Shown here: positions 54,628 to 64,000 of the stretch, one piece after another
Layout: each line of letters starts with the position of its first letter
Numbering within the stretch: the first letter of the stretch is position 1
DNA from: Cordilura impudica
Lineage: Eukaryota; Arthropoda; Insecta; Diptera; Scathophagidae
Assembly (NCBI GenBank): GCA_963682025.1
Contig: OY821517.1
Span: 298,619,344 to 298,683,343, forward strand
DNA: 64,000 bases
Direction: 5' to 3'
Translations under genes and position numbers: made by a program
Notes under the pieces: generated by a model
Told to the model about the DNA's origin: nothing
What the model saw: the letters and a program-made list of their open reading frames with translations, nothing else
Database searches by the model: none

Positions 54628-55189
54628 TTTCTTTTTTATTTTTTGTTACCTATATTTTTATTTTATTTTTATATAATTCCTTTTTTTATTTTATTTAAAA
54701 TGAAAATCTTTGATCTCAAAAAATTTAAAAATATAACATTATTTTTATAAATACTAATAATATTTCACTATAAAATTTATTTGTAATGTGTATGAAATGA
54801 ATTAATAAATTTTATGTTTGTTTAAAATTTGTTTTTTTTTTTTTGCTTTTTTGTTTGAAAATGAATATTTGTACAGAAATAAACTAGTGCGGCCCACCGT
54901 TAGTAGGTGAAATTCCAAATTTGGCCCACCAAGCCATTTACGTGCCCACCCCTGCTATATACCTACCGATTTTTTTAAATATCATTTTTTGGTCCACCAC
55001 GTACAATAATTCACTAAATCTTCTATTACCAGAAATAATTTCAAAAACATGGCAATTTATTTGCACGTTCACTTCACGACTTAATCTCACAAACTGATCG
55101 CTTTGTAACAATTTTAATAAATGCTTTTGCAATACGTACAGTAATTGTAACGGTATTTAACATGAATTCTTGAAGAATGTTGATTTTAG

Positions 55190-55390
55190 AGAAAATGAAA
55201 TAACACCCCAAAAATAATATTGGGATATTATTTAATTTTTTTGAAAATGGGGCTTTATTTCATAATGAAATAAAAAATAATGAAATAAATCCCCGAAAAA
55301 GGAAATAACACCCCAAATATCGTTGTTGTTGCGTTATTAACAATCTTTTGGGTCCTTATTTAATTTTCGTTTTGGGGCCCTATTTCATTG
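55190..55390. repeat. Degenerate GAAATAA-(N)-CCCC repeats, second block
   Basis: Same word family as 47166-47345, in both orientations (GGGGCTTTATTTC and GAAATAACACCCC). Non-coding. Confidence 0.55.
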
Positions 55391-55396
55391 GGGTTT

Positions 55397-55862
55397 TTTC
55401 ATACTGGCGATTTAGCGACGTTCGTCTGTCTGCCTTTCCGTCCGTCCGTCTGTGTGTCCATGTAAACTTTGTAATCAACTACAGGTTGCAAATATAAATA
55501 TATTTTGATGAAATTTAGTATATAAGCTTTTATCGGCCATATGATGAACGTTATTGAAATTAGTGAAAATCGGTCCATGTTTAGACCTAGTCGCCATACA
55601 AATGACCCCTATGAGATCATAATCCTCATATAGATCTCGGTCAAATTGGGTTTGTGTATGTTTTTTACATCCATTTATCAGTATTCCAAAAATAAACCCT
55701 ATAGGACAATTCTTAGTCATAGCACCCATATAAAGCTGCTTCTCGATCTTCACTTAAATCTATCAAAAAACAAAAATATTGCACAAATTTTTCTCAAATT
55801 TAATTTGTATATATTTTTGCAAAACATAAGTCACTTAAACAAATATGATCAGGATCGGTCCA
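55397..55862 (-). repeat. DINE-like family A fragment (A7), fused to family B
   Basis: A family-A body from the GTCCGTCCGTC tract to GATCAGGATCGGTCCA on the minus strand, lacking both ends. At about 55863 it switches abruptly to plus-strand family B. Confidence 0.65.
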
Positions 55863-56228
55863 GTCATTCTCACTATAAACGAGCGCCCCAGTTATCCTAT
55901 TGAGGGCGTGATCGTGACAAGAACAAAAAATCATATTTTTCAAGACTCAATTCTCGGGACCTAATCAACCGATTTGGACGATTTTAAATAGCAAACTTCT
56001 CAGGATATTAATGAATCATTTTTTATGCCAACGAGCACCCTAGCTGCTCGATTGAAGCTGTCATCGTGATATCCACAGACGGACAGACGGACAGCGCTAT
56101 ATCAACTCCGCTTGTTATAAGGATCACAAATATATATATTTTATGGGGTCCAAAATTCTTTTTCTAATTATTACAAACGGAATGACAAATTTATATATAG
56201 CCTCTGCATACTGGGGTGGGCGGTATAA
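55863..56228 (+). repeat. DINE-like repeat, family B (copy B3, 3' part)
   Basis: CATTCTCACTATAAACG through GACGGACAGACGG to GGGTGGGCGGTATAA, matching the last ~370 bp of B1 and B2. Confidence 0.7.
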
Positions 56229-56985
56229 TAATAACATGCATATTTGCAAAATAGTTTATTACGTATAAAACATAATTTTCAATTTAATTTATTTTGCTAA
56301 CGTCAACACCCTCTTTCTTCAAAGTTTCTGTTTTAATGCGTATCATTTTTAAAGAAGCCGTCAATAAAACTATTTCTATTTATCTTATTGTTTCAATGTA
56401 CAATACGCATGCATGACAAGATTGTGCGTCACTAATGGCAAACAATTGACATCATCGGCTTTACCTACCATGGGCTAGCATGCAGACGTCATTTTACGAT
56501 ATGGAAATCTGTTTATGATGACCTCCTGCTAGAGCTTTTATGTACCAAAGAAAAATATATAAGTAAGAGGGGAGATTTTCCTTTCTATATTTATAACAAA
56601 GGTCAAGAGATGCCTGTAGTGTGTGTAGAGGAAATTATGACAGACAAAATATTTCTAAACACGTAAAAAATATAATATACTAAGCGTATTGTTCTAAAGT
56701 TGAACAATAACGTAATTTCTATGACTTTATATATATTTAATTTACATAAAATATTTAATAACGATTCCATTACGAATATTATTTTTCGGTTGCATTTATT
56801 ATCTCATTGTCTCCAAATGTTATCCCAGGAAAACGCGTAGTCATTCTATAGTAATCACAAATTCCTAGCTGCCACAGGATGAACTTCTTTAGAAGTGCTT
56901 TTAAACAATTTCAAACAAACAATTGAGAATTTCTAAAATAATATTGAGAATTTCAAATTGATCTCGAAAAAAAAAAAAAAAAAAA
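56229..56985. other. Unassigned sequence
   Basis: No coding frame of note, no matching repeat in this window. It ends in an A18 tract (56967-56985) directly before copy A5. Confidence 0.4.
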
Positions 56986-56995
56986 GAAACAAGTA

Positions 56996-57749
56996 AGAAA
57001 ATTATAGTCGGTCTAGATCGACTATGCGATACCCTATGCCATGTGTTTTGAAAATTGGTCTTAGGTACAACTAATTGGGTACAAAAAATAGGCTTAAATC
57101 CAATCTGAGTGGAATTTTTATTATTTATTTTTGCCTGCAGATCTGAAAAATATATATATGATATCATATTTATTTGGGGACTAGGTCAAAAACTCGACCG
57201 ATCCCGACCGTATTTGGTAGTCATTTATTTTTTTGCAAAATTATGTTCAAACAAAAATTGAGAAAAATCTGTGCAACATTTTCGTTTTTCATAGGTTTAG
57301 GTTAATACTGGAAAGCACCTTTATATGGGGGTTATGACTAACAATTTTCCTATAGAGTATATAATTTTGGACTATTCTATAAACATACATTATCAAATCT
57401 ATATTATAATTCGGATCTAATGGTAATTTAAGTTGGTCTCGTAGGAATCATTTGTATGGGGACTAGGTCTGAACATGCTTATACATATATTAAAATTTCT
57501 TCAAAATGTAGTTAGTTTGCGGCCTGTAGTTTGATTACAAGGATACACAGACGGACAGACGGGCGGACGGACAGACAGATGGACGGACAGACAGACGAAT
57601 GGACGGACATCGCTAAATCGACTCAGGAAGTGATTATGAGTCTATCGGTTTAGGTCAACTATATTTGGTAGTTACAAACATCAGCACAAAGTCATTATAC
57701 CCTAACCTCATAGCGGTAGGGTGGTAACCACATAGTGGTATGGGGTATA
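56996..57749 (+). repeat. DINE-like repeat, family A (copy A5)
   Basis: ACAAGTAAGAAAATTATAGT head, palindrome with two mismatches at 57003-57026, body, a very long GACGGACAGACGGGCG tract (57548-57610), and a duplicated terminal hairpin (CCTAACCTCATAGCGG and AACCACATAGTGG). Confidence 0.75.
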
Positions 57750-58021
57750 CAAATTAAAAATTAAATTGAAATAAAAAATTTATATAAAAACAAAAAAAAA
57801 ATAATACATATTTCACTGCTTTTGGATGCTCTTTTTTTGATCGGTTCGGCTTAGCCAATCAAATTTGTTTTTGATATTAGTGCACACATTTCAAGTGTTT
57901 ATTTTAAAATTCTTTCTAGTGTACGAAATCATATATGTATGGTATGAATTGGTTTATTTGGTATCGCATTTGAAGGGCTTGCTATTTAATGTAGCTCCCT
58001 CCATACAAAATATATATTCAT

Positions 58022-58525
58022 ACTAGCTGTTTTTACCCGGTCTTGCCCGGGATAAAAAGACCTTTGACTTGAAAAATGGTTCACTATGCTTACCAAGCGC
58101 TGTGTACTTAGCCCCAATTAACAAATTCCCCAATAAAATGAACTTTCTCCCCAAAAATTTGTATGGGCAGTAAATTCATTTTTTATTTCAATTAAAAATT
58201 TTTTGATTTTTTAATTTAGAAGTTTTTTATAAGATGCTGCAGCAAAAATGCTTCAAAAATAAGCTGCGAAACCGCTTTAAGTTTTTTTTTCAGTTTATTT
58301 ATAAACATAAAATATAACGGAAAGGTTCCCAAATTAAAGGAATCAAAACTTTTAAAAATTGAATTACTTCATTCAATAAGTGATCATCATTGAGCAGAGA
58401 CGTCAAATTCAAGTTTCAGAAATGAAAAACTAATGCGACGTTTAATATTGTGTCGCAAGGTTTCCTATTTTGATCAACAGGTAATTATTTCACATACGTA
58501 GATAAAATTTATCATACGACATTTC
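58022..58525. repeat. Head of an unclassified composite repeat
   Basis: Starts ACTAGCTGTTTTTACCCGG, then CTTGCCCGGGATAAAAAG, a small G+C-rich hairpin. ACTAGCTG heads coupled with ATATATAGAT tails occur in dispersed repeats of many insects; the matching tail is at 60930-60950. No gene seen. Confidence 0.4.
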
Positions 58526-59430
58526 GCTAAGCTGTGTTCCGCGAGCGAGTCGCGTCCGCGCGCATCGCGCCGCTTCCTCGCAGCTACTACCCGTGCTGCC
58601 GATTAGTTTTCGTTAACTTATTTTAATTCTTAAAACATATTTTTTAGAGCATTGCGATATTTTAGCTGAGCTGTGTTCCGAGAGTGCGTCGTGTCCGCAT
58701 CCGTCGCGGCCGAGTCCGCGGTCGCGCGCCGCGGGCCGCTTCCGCGCGTTTGGCAGCCACACCTGTGCTGCCGCGCAGTTGTTGTCAACTTATTTTAATC
58801 GCCAAAATATATTTCTCAGATCATTGCGATATTTTTGCTGAGCTGTGTTCCGCGAGCGCGTCGCGTCCGCGCGCCTCGCGCCGCTTCCTCGCAGCTACTA
58901 CCCATGCTGCCGCTTAGTTTTCGTTAACTTATTTTAATTCCTAAAACATATTTTATAGAGCATTGCGATATTTTAGCTGAGCTGTGTTCCGAGAGCGCGT
59001 CGCGTCCGCATCCGTCGCGTCCGAGCCCGCGGTCGCGCGCCACTTCCGCGCGTTTGGCAGTCACACCCGTGCTGCCGCGCAGTTGTTGTCAACTTATTTT
59101 AATCGCCAAAATATATTTTTCAGATCATTGCGATATTTTAGCTGAGCTGTGTTCCTCCGCTTAATTCTCGCTAACTTATTTTAATTCCTAAAACATATTT
59201 TTTAAAGCATTGCGATATTTTAGCTGAGCTGTGTTCTGAGAGCACGTCGCGTCCGCATCCATCGCGTTCGAGTCCGCGGTCGCGCACCGCGCGCCGCTTC
59301 CGCGCATCTGGCAACCACACATGTGCTGCCGCGCAGTTGTTGCCAACTTATTTTAATTGTCAAAATATATCTTTCAGATCATTCCGATATTCTAGCTAAG
59401 CTGTATTCCCCGTGCGCGTGGCTTCCGCGC
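58526..59430. repeat. CpG-rich satellite with alternating A (139 bp) and B (165-172 bp) units
   Basis: Each unit begins GCT(G/A)AGCTGTGTTCC, passes through a CpG-rich block (GCGTCGCGTCCGC ...) and ends in an A+T-rich block with ATTGCGATATTTTAGC. Starts: 58526 (A), 58665 (B), 58837 (A), 58976 (B), 59141 (A, 82 bp, CpG block deleted), 59223 (B), 59395 (partial). A units have a CGCAGCTACTACCC block and B units a TTTGGCAGCCACACC block, so the array is a higher-order A-B repeat. Confidence 0.88.
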
Positions 59431-59679
59431 AACGAAATAATGCTATTGAAAAGAATTCTCATTTTAAATGCATTTATTGTAGGGCATATATTGAGAGCAG
59501 TATGCATATGTTTACTAAAATAAATATTTAACAAAATTCATTAAATAAAAATATGTAAAAATTTAAGAATGAATTTGGGGAGTAAGTTCATTTTTTAATA
59601 CGATTAAAAAAAAATCGGGAATTTGTTCATTTCTTTTGGTACCTTTTTTTAAGTTTGGGGAATTTGTTCACCGTGTAGT

Positions 59680-60950
59680 TATTTCCGTGTAAACCAAATT
59701 TCAGAGAAATCCGTTGAAAAGTACAAATTTGTATAGGGAAGAAATATACCACACAACAAAATATGAATCTTATATGAAAATTGGGCGTAAAAGTAGGCGT
59801 GGTCGGTAAAAATCATATGGCGACCTTCCCTGGAATATGTACTAAATTTCGGAGAAAGCCATTGAAAAATAAAAGTTTGTATAGCAATCAAATAAAGAAA
59901 CAAATAAAAGTAAAAAAAAAAGTTTTATATGCATAGAAGTTGGCGCAAAGTGGCCTGTAAGAAGCATATGGTATCCTTCCCTGTAGTATAGAGATCGTGT
60001 GGCCAAATTTTAGACATCCCTTGAAAAATAAAAATTTCTATAGTGAACAAATATACCAAAAAGCAGAAAATTAATTTTGTATAAAAAGTGGGCGTAGAAG
60101 TAGGCGTGGCCGCCAAGAATCATATGGCGACCTCTCTGGAGTACAGAGATCGTGTGTAGCAAATTTCAGTTTTGGAACAAATGTACCAAAAAACAGAATA
60201 CGAATTGCACACAAAAAGTGGGCGTAACAGTAGGCGTGACCGGTACGAAGAATATGTCGAACAAATATACCAAAACACAAAATGAATTGTATACAAAAAG
60301 TGGGCGTTAAAGTAGGCGTGGCCGGTACGAAGCATATGGCTACCTTTCCTGGAGTACAGAGATCGTGTGTACCAAATTTCAGAGAATTCCGTTGAAAAAT
60401 AAAAATTTGTATAGCAAACAAATATACCAAAAAACAGAAAACGAATTGTATACAAAAAGTGGGCGTAAAAGTAGGTGTGGCCGCAAGAATCACATGGTGA
60501 CCTGGCCTGGGGTACAAAGATCGTGTGTACCAAATTTTAGAGAAATGCGTTGAAAAATAAAAATTTGTATAGCGAACAAATATACCAAAAAACAGAAAAT
60601 GAATTGTATACAAAAAGTGGGCGTAAAAGTAGGCGTGGTATATGGTGACCTTAGCTGGAGTACAGGGATCGTGTGTACCGAATTTCAGAGAAATCTGTTA
60701 ACAAATAAAAATTTGTATAGTGAACAAATATGAATAAAATAGAAAATGAATTTTACATAAAAAGTGGGCGCAAAAGTAGGCGTGGCCGGTAAAAAGTATA
60801 TGGCGACCTTTCCTGGGGTATAGAGATCGTGTGTACAAAATTTCAGGAAAATCCGTTGAAAAATAAAAATTTGTATAGCGGTCAAACAAACAAACAAACA
60901 AACAAACAAACAAACAGAAAATGAATTTTATATATATAGATTATCGCATT
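59680..60950. repeat. Tandem array of eight ~150-180-bp units with simple-repeat tail
   Basis: Units repeat GTGTACCAAATTTCAGAGAA, CCGTTGAAAAATAAAAATTT, ATAGCGAACAAATATACC, AAAAAGTGGGCGTAAAAGTA and GGCGTGGCCGG. CAAATTTCAG-type starts are near 59695, 59846, 60004, 60156, 60368, 60527, 60677 and 60834. The array ends in (AAAC)n at 60885-60916 and TTATATATATAGAT. Open frames on the minus strand (for example 60071-60613) are repeats of the unit, not genes. Confidence 0.85.
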
Positions 60951-61478
60951 GTTTGTTAAGTTTTAGAATACTTCAAATGTACACAGTAGTGGTGGTATTA
61001 TTGTATTGTCTGCAAAACTGCCGTTGAACTAAAGTACATTTATGTCATTGAAAAACAACCGTAACGCCTCTTGAATGGTATGATTATTATGTATTGTTTT
61101 TTTTTTTTCACTTATAATGCATGCCACAGCATTTTTCATAAGTACAATTCAAGTGTGAGGAATACATTTATATTTCCATTAGGGTGGCACTATTCGTGAT
61201 TTCAAATTACCCCGCATCGGAAAGGCTCATCCCGCCTTAATTTTTTCTACCGCTTTTAAAACAAAATTCACGTGTTTTAGTATTTCAAAATACTGTTTAT
61301 TTTGAATTAAATTTTGAGTTCTAAATATATGAAGTATGTGGGAGTTAAAAAAATCGTGAAAAACTAATGGAACACATATTGGATAAACTCTTTGTTTTTC
61401 ACAATTCTGGCTAGCATTTCTTGTATTTAAAATTAAAGGTCTAATGATATGCGACATATGAACATAAAGCAGACGAAA
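60951..61478. other. Unassigned spacer with one TAGGGTGGC end
   Basis: At 61181 TAGGGTGGCACTATTCGTG resembles the termini at 33893 and 19605, but I found no partner end. Nothing else recognised. Confidence 0.35.
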
Positions 61479-61479
61479 A

Positions 61480-62286
61480 CAAGTAAGAAAATTATAGTCG
61501 GTCTAGACCGACTATACGATACCCTATACCATGCGTTTAGAGACCCTATCTCTTAGGCCCAACTAATTGGATATAGAAAATAAGCATAAACCAAATTTGA
61601 GTGGCATTTTTATTAATTTTTTTGGCTGCAGATATGAAAAAGTTCATATCGGATGCTATGTCTATATGGGGACTAGGTCCAAAAATGGACCGATCCTGAC
61701 CATGGTTAGTAAAGTCTCTTGTATTTTGCAAAAATATATACAAACAATATTTGAGATGAATCAGTGCAATATTTTGGTTTTTTGATAGATTTAAGTGAAG
61801 ATCGGGAAGCAGCTCTACATGGGGCCTATGACCAAGAGTTGTCCCATAGGAACCGTTTTTGGACTATTCATTAATGGATGTAATAAACACATACAAACCC
61901 AATTTGAGTAAGATCTATACGACAATTTGGATCTTATGGCAATTTGTGTCGATTTTATAGGGGTCATTTGTATGGGGGCTAGGTCTAAACATGGACCGAT
62001 TCTCACCAATTTCAATAGCGTTCATCCCAGGGCCGATGAAAGCTTATATACCAAATTTCATCAAAATATATTCATATTTGCGACCTGCAGTTTGATTACA
62101 AAGTTTACATGGACACACAGACGGACGGACGGACGGACGGACGGACGGACATTGTTAAATCAACTTAAAAAGTGATTCTGATTCGATCGGTATAATTAAA
62201 GATGGGTCTGGGTCAAATATTTTTGGTTGTTACAAACAGCAACACAAAGTCATTATACCCAAACCACATAGTGGTATAGGGTATAA
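61480..62286 (+). repeat. DINE-like repeat, family A (copy A3), full length
   Basis: ACAAGTAAGAAAATTATAGT, perfect 24-bp palindrome at 61493-61516, body, GACGGACGGACGGACG tract (62118-62150) and GTGGTATAGGGTATAA. It is the most regular copy and the best reference for the family. Confidence 0.8.
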
Positions 62287-62319
62287 TTATGTGTTAAAAA
62301 TGTAACGTCAAAGCCGACA

Positions 62320-62590
62320 AATGTACTGTCGGGAGTACCTAAAGACAGCCATCTTGGACCGCTTATTTTATCCTTATTTATAAACTATCTTCCAAATGTT
62401 ATTCGTTTTTAAAATATCCTGATATTTGCGCATGATGTTAAAATTATCTTCTGCTGCATGGTATAATCTATAATATTAATAACCAAAGCGATTTATTGTG
62501 ACCGATGTAACTTTGTCAGTTTTAATCCTATTTTGACCAAACACTGATTTGAAAAGTTTTTCTTTTTAGCTGTCCACCAGATTTACAGAT
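62320..62590 (+). pseudogene. LINE reverse-transcriptase fragment
   Basis: Plus-strand translation shows SGVPKDSHLGPLILSLFINY, LPNVI and then ILIFAHDVKIIF, which match the RT blocks around GVPQGSxLGPxLF and the catalytic (Y/F)ADD, here mutated to AHDV. Multiple stops. A non-LTR element remnant. Confidence 0.6.
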
Positions 62591-63170
62591 TTGCACTGTC
62601 TGGAACATTTTTTTTTTTGGAGTAATGCTCATTTAAAGTTGCTGCAAACGCATACAGAAAATTTTGCAATGCTGTGTGTGTGTGTGTGTTTATTAAATTT
62701 ATTAATCTGTGTATATGGAAAGCCCTGTGTTGATTTGAAAAATAATTTTAAACCAATAACGACAATAATGACAATAACGCAATCGAATTTCATTGTAATA
62801 ATTGCATATCACACGCTCTGTGTTGCATTGTGAATTGCCAAAAATTAGCATACCTTTAGGTGGTATACAAGGTTGTTCAAATACCTTTAGACTCTAATTT
62901 CTGTGTGTTCAACAAATATTTATAAGAACATAAATTTAATGAATTAAATACGTTAAAAGAAATTTAAAGGATTAAATTAAAAAAATACTGAAAGAATTAG
63001 ATTGAATGAAAAACTAAAATTTCCTAGAATTTGCACTCGAATTTCTAGGGGTGGTCTCTGCTGGTTAATAATTAATGGATTTGAGTCTTCAAAAGTGTAA
63101 ATATATGCGTTTCATCAGAAAGAGGTCGATATCCTTTAACTCTATGCTGGGTAATTTTTGTCTTGATAAA
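62591..63170. other. Unassigned sequence between LINE fragments
   Basis: Contains a (GT)9 microsatellite at about 62671-62690 and a TTGTGAATTGCC word at 62825-62838 that resembles the terminus of the MITE at 38547-39176; no partner end was found. Confidence 0.35.
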
Positions 63171-63189
63171 TTACATTAAACAAAACCAT

Positions 63190-63370
63190 GGTTTCATAAA
63201 ACATTGGGCCAAAGAGTTCATTGACCCGTATATCACAAAAGCTTTATACACATCAATTGTGTGGAATCGATAGTCTAGAATCTCTGCAAGAACAATTGGT
63301 GTGCATCTGCAAAGAAATACCTTTCGAATGGTATATTTTTTGTCAAAATCGGTTGGTAGCTGAAGGAGTA
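63190..63370 (+). pseudogene. LINE reverse-transcriptase C-terminal fragment
   Basis: EFIDPYITKALYTSIVWN in one frame and IDSLESLQEQLVCICKEIPFEW then NRLVAE in another match the region following the RT catalytic core of CR1/jockey-like LINEs (TKxLYxSxVxPxLEY ... RIExVQKxFL). It may be the continuation of the fragment at 62320-62590. Confidence 0.5.
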
Positions 63371-63377
63371 GAAGATG

Positions 63378-63711
63378 TCACAAGAACTCACCTTGCCTAT
63401 TAAGGCGTGTTTCATTACCATAATCTAAGAGAGCAGCAGCCAATGGATTTGTATGGTTGCTAAGTCTTTGAATGTAGTTTTCGCTAAACTGCTGCATTAC
63501 TTGCTTCCCTGCAGACATTTTAAGATCTTTACGTATTGCGTTGTTTATCATATACCATGGAACAGTGGTGATAAATCTTAAGGTTTTGGACTGGTATCTT
63601 TCTAGAATGTCAATATTGGACTAACTTGCTGTTCTAAGTAGTTGAATTCCGTATGACCATACCGGTTTCAGAATAACTTTATAAATTCGTAATTTGTTGT
63701 CCAAGTTTAGT
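63378..63711 (-). pseudogene. Jockey-clade LINE reverse-transcriptase C-terminal fragment
   Basis: Minus-strand frame LNLDNKLRIYKVILKPVWSY, GIQLL, then after an in-frame TAG SNIDILERYQSKTLR, ITTVPWYI and a stop at 63378-63380. These are the C-terminal blocks of jockey-type RTs (KxxIYKxIxKPxWxYGIQLW ... IxxxQxKxLRxIxxAPWY). It is truncated upstream. Confidence 0.7.
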
Positions 63712-64000
63712 TCTGAGCATTTCATTTTTTTCCTTCAACATCATCATCATAAGTGAAGAGCGAATGCATCTGATGAACCTTTAACTGATTTACGCTGTGT
63801 CCATCAGAATTTTTTATTTGAGTGTTACGTTTAATAGGCTTTTTTAAAATATTTGGATGATTTTCACAATAGTTGTTCGTCATATTTAGAATTATTAATT
63901 TTGTCGATAAAAGCCGCCGCACAATGCTTCGTTCCCATATAATGAGTGGACAAAAATAGAAGGAGATATCGTAGATTAATGAAATCTGGTACACTATTGA

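Larger units (their letters stand above)
51516..54954 (+). mobile_element. hAT transposon, 3.44 kb, complete ends
   Basis: Termini CAGGCATGGGCAAATGCGGC and, inverted, CAGGGGTGGGCACG, with the 8-bp duplication CTATATAC at 51508-51515 and 54955-54962. The ends, sub-terminal GCGGCCC(A/C) words and the transposase fit the hAT group that includes GTF2IRD2-like and EPM2AIP1-like transposases. A 253-bp MITE is nested within it. Confidence 0.93.

Noticed and set aside
58684..58917. Arg/Ala-rich 77-codon frame
   Set aside because: It is a translation of the CpG-rich satellite and repeats with the unit; no start context or homology.
60071..60613. 180-codon minus-strand frame with repeated YLFAIQIFIFQ-like segments
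   Set aside because: It is periodic with the ~160-bp tandem array and appears in several frames; no evidence of coding.

Overview
The window is about 70% A+T, eukaryotic, and made almost entirely of transposable elements and repeats. I see no ordinary host gene, rRNA, tRNA or CRISPR array. The mix of elements suggests a higher fly, probably a calyptrate such as a blow fly or muscid. It includes Ty3/gypsy elements with an ATAT target, mariner, pogo and hAT elements, a PHD-finger LINE, and DINE-1/mini-me-like repeats carrying GACG (GTCY) microsatellites. That identification is inference only.

Layout. (1) 1-15335: two Ty3/gypsy-type LTR retrotransposons on the minus strand, one inside the other. 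Element A (133-8638) has two LTRs that look identical (473 bp), open gag and pol frames, PBS, PPT and an ATAT target duplication. It sits four codons before the pol stop of the older element B (1-132 plus 8639-15335). B has an in-frame stop in pol, and its other LTR lies outside the window. (2) 15336-19485: a tandem array built on a GTCACGC motif, a DINE-like repeat, a foldback element and a degenerate AAAAAGTACC array. (3) 19486-26043: a nest of at least four levels. A pogo-like element lies in the AAAAAGTACC array. It contains a TIR element with 8-bp target duplications, which contains a LINE with a PHD-finger ORF1, and that ORF1 is split by a DINE-like repeat. (4) 26046-31545: more repeats, a 1.3-kb pogo/Tigger-like element and a deleted mariner.

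(5) 31555-46023: a transposon with CACTG termini carrying a degenerate copy of an unclassified zinc-ribbon protein gene. A mariner (32655-33600) and an 11.65-kb unit (33893-45545) interrupt it. The 11.65-kb unit has 1.24-kb inverted terminal repeats, 9-bp target duplications, no recognisable coding sequence, and several smaller MITEs inside. (6) 47598-50213: a second, compact copy of the CACTG transposon with about 430-bp TIRs, a TTA duplication, a GT-AG intron and the same gene family. I consider this family the most interesting system here. It looks like a CACTA/EnSpm-like transposon whose transposase belongs to an arthropod protein family usually left unannotated. (7) 50460-56228: a MULE-like fragment with a RING finger, a complete but frameshifted hAT element with a nested MITE, and chimeric DINE-like repeats. 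(8) 57000-64000: DINE-like repeats, a CpG-rich A/B satellite, a roughly 160-bp tandem array, and LINE reverse-transcriptase remnants.

The coding sequences do not form a pathway. Each serves only its own mobile element, and only element A looks potentially intact. Coordinates of element ends come from target duplications and matched termini read by eye. Family names above superfamily level are tentative.
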